Positions 59,021 to 64,000 of a stretch of 64,000 bases of DNA are shown one piece after another (position 1 is the first letter of the stretch; each line of letters starts with the position of its first letter). The notes beneath the pieces are model-generated. The model did not search any database. It was not told the origin of the DNA and worked only from the letters and a program-made list of their open reading frames with translations. Source of the stretch: Blastomussa wellsi (taxonomy: Eukaryota; Cnidaria; Anthozoa; Scleractinia; Plerogyridae); the NCBI GenBank assembly GCA_947652115.1, contig OX393562.1, positions 2,621,981-2,685,980 of the forward strand, read 5' to 3'. The translations under genes and the position numbers were made by a program.

Positions 59021-60316
59021 TAAAAACTTTTTTGGGTAATTTCGGCGTTATTTCCTTTTTTTTTTTGCACTGCCTTAATTGGAACGATATCTATATTTTT
59101 TCAAAATTAGGCGGATTTTACATTTTCTTTTCATCATTTTGCTAGCGAAAACCGCTGTTTGTTAAAATAAAGATACACTTTATTCGAAAGTAATGTATTT
59201 TGTGGCATTTGCAGAAGAATCTGATGACCAAATAGAAGTTCAAATTCAAATTCCAACTTTTTGACCCAGCATGTCATTCCGGAAACAAAACACTATTTCT
59301 TTTATGAAATAGCTCTTTCTTGCCATTGTTAGCAAGTCTCGATCTCCAGATAACGATCGATTTGAAATTCCACTACGCCCGCTAAACTGCAATTGATCTC
59401 TAGAATTATTTATTCTGCCTTCTAAACGAAATTCGTTGGAGGACGTCATTAAGTCCAATGAAGGTGAAAGTCTAACGATTTGATAGTTATGGGTCGGCTA
59501 TTATCTTGCCTTAGCAAAGGTGGAACTGGTTGACTCCAATGCACTCCGACTCGTTCCGTCGTGCGAGACAAGAAAATGAAGTGCTTGCTTTAGAAGGCAA
59601 AGGGTCTTTCGTCACATCAAATACGACTAGCAACCAGACTTATTGCGTGATATTTGGCTTGAACTTGACTGTGGCGAAAGACAAAGGGGGGGGGGAGAGG
59701 TGCTAATCGTACACAAGACTCTTGGTAGTCGCAACAAGATAAGAAAAGCCTGGAAGATAAAGATCACGAGAATTGAATAAATATTCTGATAAATCAATAG
59801 TACGGTAGTATCAATAGTATTGTACCGAAACGTGAACGGGCTGAGCTGCGGCCGGTCTTCTGCGAAAACTAGATGGTTGACCAACGATCAAGAAGCTTCG
59901 AAGGACAAAAATGGCCGACAAAACAACACTAACCGAAAATAACGAAACCACACAAAACGACAACAAAGGACAAAGGACCCTAAACCAAAAAAATTGCAGG
60001 GCCTCCGGCCATACTCTGGTTAGGTCAATGAGCGATGATCTGAGTCAAATGTGTTTTGATGTCAGACAATGGCCAAGACTTGTGGGATGTGCAGTTTGAC
60101 GGGATTGAAACAATTTAACGGAGGCTTAAGAATCCCCGAATTTGAGTTATTTTCAAGGTGTAGATTCTTCGAAACATTAATCGCACCTAATGAAATTTGA
60201 AGTTTGCTTCTTTTAAACCATTTTAACTGTTCTAAAAGAGTACGCAGTCTCAGTCACAACCCCTAATTTGCAAACTCAACACACCGACTTTTTATGCTAA
60301 TATTCAAAGGGATTAC

Positions 60317-60460
60317 TGTAATGTATTGCGTGACATCACGTGACTTGTGTAAGTTGAGTTGCGCATTATGGACTGATTAAAAGTTGAGTTGAGCACATGG
60401 CCGCCTTCGCAGTGCTGTTGGTCTGCGCGCTCCTTCTGTGTGGGTCCTCAATACACTTCA
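60317..60460 (+). repeat. Probable 5' LTR
   Basis: Starts TGTAATGTATTGCGTGAC exactly where array homology ends. The right end is CA at 60455 or 60460. Without the 3' LTR the exact border is uncertain. Confidence 0.6.
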
Positions 60461-60480
60461 TTTGGCGACGAGGATCTCAA

Positions 60481-63400
60481 ATGGCGACGTTATTCGGTAG
60501 AGTAGATGCCTTCGATGAGAATAGTGAAACATGGGAACATTACACGGAACGTTTAGGACATTATTTTGATGCAAATGGTATTGGTGATACGACGGGCGAT
60601 GACAAAGCGAAACGGCGGGCGATTCTTTTGAGTGTATGTGGAAGCAAAGTTTACAAGCTGATGTGCGACCTTCTAGCTCCAGCCAAACCTAAAGAGAAGT
60701 CGTACCAGGAGTTGGTGAAGCTTATTCAGGATCATTTAGCTCCGAAACCGTCGAAAATTGTACAGCGGTTTAAGTTCAACAACCGTTTTCGCAACGAAGG
60801 AGAATCAGTGGCAGAGTTTGTTGCATCGCTCAGGAATTTGGCTGAACATTGTGAGTACAGAGATACCCTTGATACTATGCTTAGGGACAGGCTTGTGTGC
60901 GGAATTCGGGATGAGAAAATACAGCGGCGTCTGCTGGTAGAGAAGGAATTGACATTTCAGAAGGCCTATGAGATTGCAACCTCGATGGAAATTACATCGA
61001 AAAACATGGCGGTGCTTCAGGAATCGAAGGAGACGGTGGCAGTCCACAAGGTAACGTTCCAAGCGGATGGAACAATGGATGGAAAGAAACGGGTCGACGG
61101 ACGAAGCATGCAGTCCAAACCTTCTTGTTTTAGATGTGGAGGGTATCATAGTGCACAAACTTGCAGGTTTAAGGAACTGAACTGTTTCTATTGCAAGCAA
61201 AAAGGCCACATCGCCGATAGATGTCCAAACCGCACCAGAAGCCAGTCGAGAGGTGAGAGGCAAGGTTCTCAACCAAACAGAAGTAATCAAAGGGGTTATC
61301 CAGGTCTGCAGAGGTCAGGTAACTTAAACCAGTTAGAAGATGTTGGTGATGTTTATGAGGAAGAGGCTCGGGGAGATGTGTATGATCAGTTGTTTTGTGT
61401 GAATTCAAGTAAAGGAAAAAACCCCTACAAAGTGACAGTGCTAATTAATGGAGTGAATGTTAGCATGGAAATTGATACTGGAGCCTCAACGACTGTTGTC
61501 AATGAGAAAACTTTTCACACTCTGTCGCATTCGGGTAAAGTGTTGAAATTGAATCCTGTGAATACCGTTCTGCGTACCTATACAGGGGAGGTCATTCCTG
61601 TAGCGGGGGAATGTGAGTTAGAAGTAGAATACAACGGGTTTAAAGGCCATTTACCAGCAGTGGTAATCAGTGGAGAGGGTCCGTGTTTGTTGGGTCGAAA
61701 CTGGCTTCAGCAAATTTCTTTAAATTGGAGTGAGGTCTTCAATTTAACCACCATGGATAAGGAGTTGAATGAGATTTTGGAAGCGCACTCAACTGTTTTC
61801 CAAGAGGGCCTGGGGAAAGTCGAAGGAGTGCAAGCAAAAATTTACATTGACCCTTCTGAGAAGCCACGATTTTTTAAGGCTAGGCCAGTACCTTACGCCC
61901 TGCGTGATAAAATTGAAACTGAGTTAGATCGACTTGTCAAAGAGGGAACTGTGGAACCAGTTGAATTCTCAGAATGGGCCACGCCCATCGTTCCCATCGT
62001 TAAGGAGGACGGCACTATTAGAATTTGTGGGGATTACAAGCAAACAATCAATCAGGCAGCAAAGTTAGACAATTACCCCATTCCCAAGATCGAAGATTTG
62101 TATGCCACCTTAGGGGGAGGTACTGAATTTACAAAGCTGGATTTAAGCCAAGCTTACCAACAGTTGGAGTTAGACAAAGAGTCCCAAGAATATACCACGA
62201 TTAACACCCACAAGGGACTTTTCAAATACAAGCGGCTCCCTTATGGCATTTCGTCGGCCCCAGGCATTTTCCAGCGCACTATGGAAAGCCTCCTCCAAGG
62301 AATTCCGCAAGTCATCGTTCGGATTGATGACATCCTCGTGACTGGCAAGACAAGACACGACCACTTGAAGCATCTAGAAGAGGTATTGGCCCGATTAGAA
62401 AAGGCAGGCATTCACCTAAAGCTGAAAAAGTGTGTGTTCCTGCAAGGTGAGGTGATATATTTGGGACATCGCATAAACCGAAACGGAATCCAACCAGTAG
62501 AAAGTAAAGTGAGAGCCATCCACGAGGCCCCAGCACCCACAAATGTGAAGGAGCTCCAAGCGTTCCTGGGTATGTTGAATTATTATGCTTGTTACTTGCA
62601 AAACTTGTCCACTGTCTTGGCTCCTCTCTATGAACTTCTTGCTAAGGATTGCAAATGGACTTGGGGTCAAAGACAGGTGGATGCCTTTAACCAAGCAAAG
62701 AGTATGTTGAACTCTTCAGACCTCTTAGTCCATTATGACCCAAGTGAGGAACTTGTACTGTCTTGTGATGCCTCTCCTTATGGACTGGGAGCTGTGCTCT
62801 CCCACATCATCAATGGGAAAGAAAAACCAATCTCCTATGCCTCAAGGACACTATCGCCTGCCGAGCGCAATTATGCTCAAGTAGATAAGGAAGGAGCTGC
62901 AGTGATATTTGGAATTAAGAAATTTCACCAGTATCTGTACGGACAGAAATTCAAGATTTTTACAGACCACAAGCCACTTTTGGGTCTGTTTAAGGCAGAC
63001 AAAGCTGTGCCCCCAATGGCATCACCGAGAATTCAAAGGTGGGCTTTACTTCTAGCAGCCTATGACTATGAACTGTTCTACCGTGAAGGACCTAAACATG
63101 GAAATGCTGATGGTCTTAGTCGTTTACCTCTGTCAGATACAGTAGTAGAGGTCCCCATACCTGGTGAAACCATTCTGTTGATGGAGCGGTTGGAGGCACT
63201 GCCCGTGTGTGCAGATGACATTGCAGATTGGACAGCCTCAGATCCAGTGCTACAGCAGGTCTTCAGAAGAGTTCAGCAAGGCTGGGGTGACAAATGTCCT
63301 GACTCAACACTGCAGCCTTTCTACACGAGAAGAGATGAACTAAGCACACACAATGGATGTATTCTGTGGGGGAATCGTGTGGTTGTACCAGCTCAGGGGC

Positions 63401-64000
63401 AGCAACAGCTTTTAGAAGATCTACACACGGCACATCCAGGGATCGTGAGAATGAAAAACCTGGCACGCAGCTACCTTTGGTGGCCTGGTCTTGATACAGA
63501 CATTGAAAGCAAGGTTAAATCCTGTGAGGTCTGCCAGCTCCAAAGTGCAGCACCTGCAGCAGCCCCTCTTCATCCTTGGGAGTGGCCGGAAAAGCCCTGG
63601 TCTCGCATACATATCGACCATGCTGGACCATTTATGGGACAGTTATTTCTGATTGTAATCGATGCCTATAGCAAGTGGATTGAAGTTTATCCAACATCCA
63701 GTACCACTGCAACAGCTACTATTGAGAAACTTCGTCAAGCTTTCGCTGCTCATGGGTTACCTGAAATGGTCGTCTCAGATAATGGATCAGGATTTGCTAG
63801 TGAAGAATTTGCTGATTTTATGGCCAGGAATGGAATTTTACATGTGAAAACCGCCCCTAGACACCCTTCGTCTAACGGTTTGGTGGAGAGGTCTGTTCGT
63901 ATTTTTAAGGAAGGAATGAAGAAGTTGAAAGGATCAGAAGGAACAATGCAAACCCGACTTAGCAGATTCTTGTTGGCCTACCGGTCAACACCTCAAACAA
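60481..64000 (+). CDS. Gypsy Gag-Pol polyprotein, 5' part, frame open to window edge
   Basis: The ATG at 60481 opens a frame with no stop over 1173 codons. In order: a Gag-like region (about 1-200) with retrotransposon-gag character; two CX2CX4HX4C zinc knuckles starting at residues 216 and 235; protease with DTGAS at 332; reverse transcriptase with LDLSQAYQQ and the IDDILV catalytic pair at 616-617; RNase H with CDASPYGLGA near 762 and TDHKPL; an HHCC-type zinc motif (HTAHPG...CEVCQ); and an integrase core with D1047, D1100 and E1136, giving the expected D(35)E spacing. Gag and Pol share one frame with no visible shift. All catalytic residues are present, so the copy is probably young. Only the window edge truncates it. 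Confidence 0.95.
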   Translation, partial: MATLFGRVDAFDENSETWEHYTERLGHYFDANGIGDTTGDDKAKRRAILLSVCGSKVYKLMCDLLAPAKPKEKSYQELVKLIQDHLAPKPSKIVQRFKFNNRFRNEGESVAEFVASLRNLAEHCEYRDTLDTMLRDRLVCGIRDEKIQRRLLVEKELTFQKAYEIATSMEITSKNMAVLQESKETVAVHKVTFQADGTMDGKKRVDGRSMQSKPSCFRCGGYHSAQTCRFKELNCFYCKQKGHIADRCPNRTRSQSRGERQGSQPNRSNQRGYPGLQRSGNLNQLEDVGDVYEEEARGDVYDQLFCVNSSKGKNPYKVTVLINGVNVSMEIDTGASTTVVNEKTFHTLSHSGKVLKLNPVNTVLRTYTGEVIPVAGECELEVEYNGFKGHLPAVVISGEGPCLLGRNWLQQISLNWSEVFNLTTMDKELNEILEAHSTVFQEGLGKVEGVQAKIYIDPSEKPRFFKARPVPYALRDKIETELDRLVKEGTVEPVEFSEWATPIVPIVKEDGTIRICGDYKQTINQAAKLDNYPIPKIEDLYATLGGGTEFTKLDLSQAYQQLELDKESQEYTTINTHKGLFKYKRLPYGISSAPGIFQRTMESLLQGIPQVIVRIDDILVTGKTRHDHLKHLEEVLARLEKAGIHLKLKKCVFLQGEVIYLGHRINRNGIQPVESKVRAIHEAPAPTNVKELQAFLGMLNYYACYLQNLSTVLAPLYELLAKDCKWTWGQRQVDAFNQAKSMLNSSDLLVHYDPSEELVLSCDASPYGLGAVLSHIINGKEKPISYASRTLSPAERNYAQVDKEGAAVIFGIKKFHQYLYGQKFKIFTDHKPLLGLFKADKAVPPMASPRIQRWALLLAAYDYELFYREGPKHGNADGLSRLPLSDTVVEVPIPGETILLMERLEALPVCADDIADWTASDPVLQQVFRRVQQGWGDKCPDSTLQPFYTRRDELSTHNGCILWGNRVVVPAQGQQQLLEDLHTAHPGIVRMKNLARSYLWWPGLDTDIESKVKSCEVCQLQSAAPAAAPLHPWEWPEKPWSRIHIDHAGPFMGQLFLIVIDAYSKWIEVYPTSSTTATATIEKLRQAFAAHGLPEMVVSDNGSGFASEEFADFMARNGILHVKTAPRHPSSNGLVERSVRIFKEGMKKLKGSEGTMQTRLSRFLLAYRSTPQT

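Larger units (their letters stand above)
55612..60316 (+). repeat. Tandem array of ~1.51-kb units (three units plus a partial)
   Basis: A partial unit (about 55612-55797) is followed by three units: about 55798-57285, 57286-58793 and 58794-60316, with a period of roughly 1510-1520 bp. The units are nearly identical apart from small indels and G- or T-run lengths. Each ends ...CTTTTTATGCTAATATTC. Complete units have, in order, a tRNA-like head, twin GGCTTGGGGGCC boxes, a T-run, the segment shared with the 55523 frame, an ACGCCCGCTAAACTGC region, a G-run, and ATGGCCGACAAAACAACACT. Three short frames recur in each unit, but the ATGGCCGAC frame is shifted in unit 1. I see no transposase or known protein. 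Confidence 0.93.
60317..64000 (+). mobile_element. Ty3/Gypsy LTR retrotransposon (3' part outside window)
   Basis: Homology to the array stops after GGGATTAC at 60316, and the element begins with TG at 60317. A short 5' LTR of about 139-144 bp (60317 to 60455/60460, ending in CA) is followed by TGGCGACGAGGAT at 60463, in the place of a tRNA primer-binding site, and then by one gag-pol frame. The 3' LTR and right flank are not in the window. Confidence 0.9.

Noticed and set aside
56210..59458. 70-codon minus-strand frame repeated in all three array units as a conserved gene
   Set aside because: The units are near-identical at DNA level, so conservation carries no coding evidence, and no family matches.
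56893..60099. ATGGCCGACAAAACAACACT frame in each unit as a small gene
   Set aside because: Unit 1 is frameshifted, the composition is low-complexity, and no homologue is recognised. Kept only as part of the repeat.

Overview
The window looks like nuclear DNA from an anthozoan cnidarian, most likely a stony coral. It is AT-rich, and its conserved animal genes are split into short exons with GT-AG introns. Introns and gaps are crowded with fold-back MITEs, tRNA-derived SINEs, LINE tails and satellites. The genus cannot be fixed from sequence alone. I placed exons by matching splice sites and reading phase to the protein families.

Layout. (1) From 26876 leftward past base 212 (minus strand) runs a VPS10-domain sorting receptor, best matching SorLA/SORL1. 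Seventeen exons are visible and the 3' end lies outside the window. The intron between its exons 9 and 10 holds an 8.3-kb minisatellite of 37-bp units. (2) Head-to-head with it, 165 bp away, is ribosomal protein RPL26 (27042-27476, plus). (3) 27.5-33.6 kb is gene-free and full of repeats. (4) BCCIP (minus, 8 exons, 40813-33651) and CACUL1 (plus, 8 exons, 40945-48516) are complete and share a 131-bp divergent promoter. Both families act on the p21/CDK2 axis. (5) Facing CACUL1 tail-to-tail is a SERINC-family membrane protein in one uninterrupted exon (51765-50245, minus). (6) 51.8-55.5 kb holds no recognisable gene. (7) 55.6-60.3 kb is a tandem array of ~1.51-kb units. Two complete units carry a tRNA-like Pol III promoter, a pair of GC-rich hairpin boxes and a T-run. 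(8) From 60317 to the right edge is a Ty3/Gypsy LTR retrotransposon whose gag-pol frame is open for 3.5 kb. It interrupts the array at the predicted Pol III start of the next unit.

The most notable signals are this Gypsy/Pol III junction, the tandem Pol III-like array, the higher-order structure of the intronic minisatellite, a ~1-kb palindrome in a CACUL1 intron, and two divergent gene pairs. Most short open frames in the window come from repeats and I do not call them genes.
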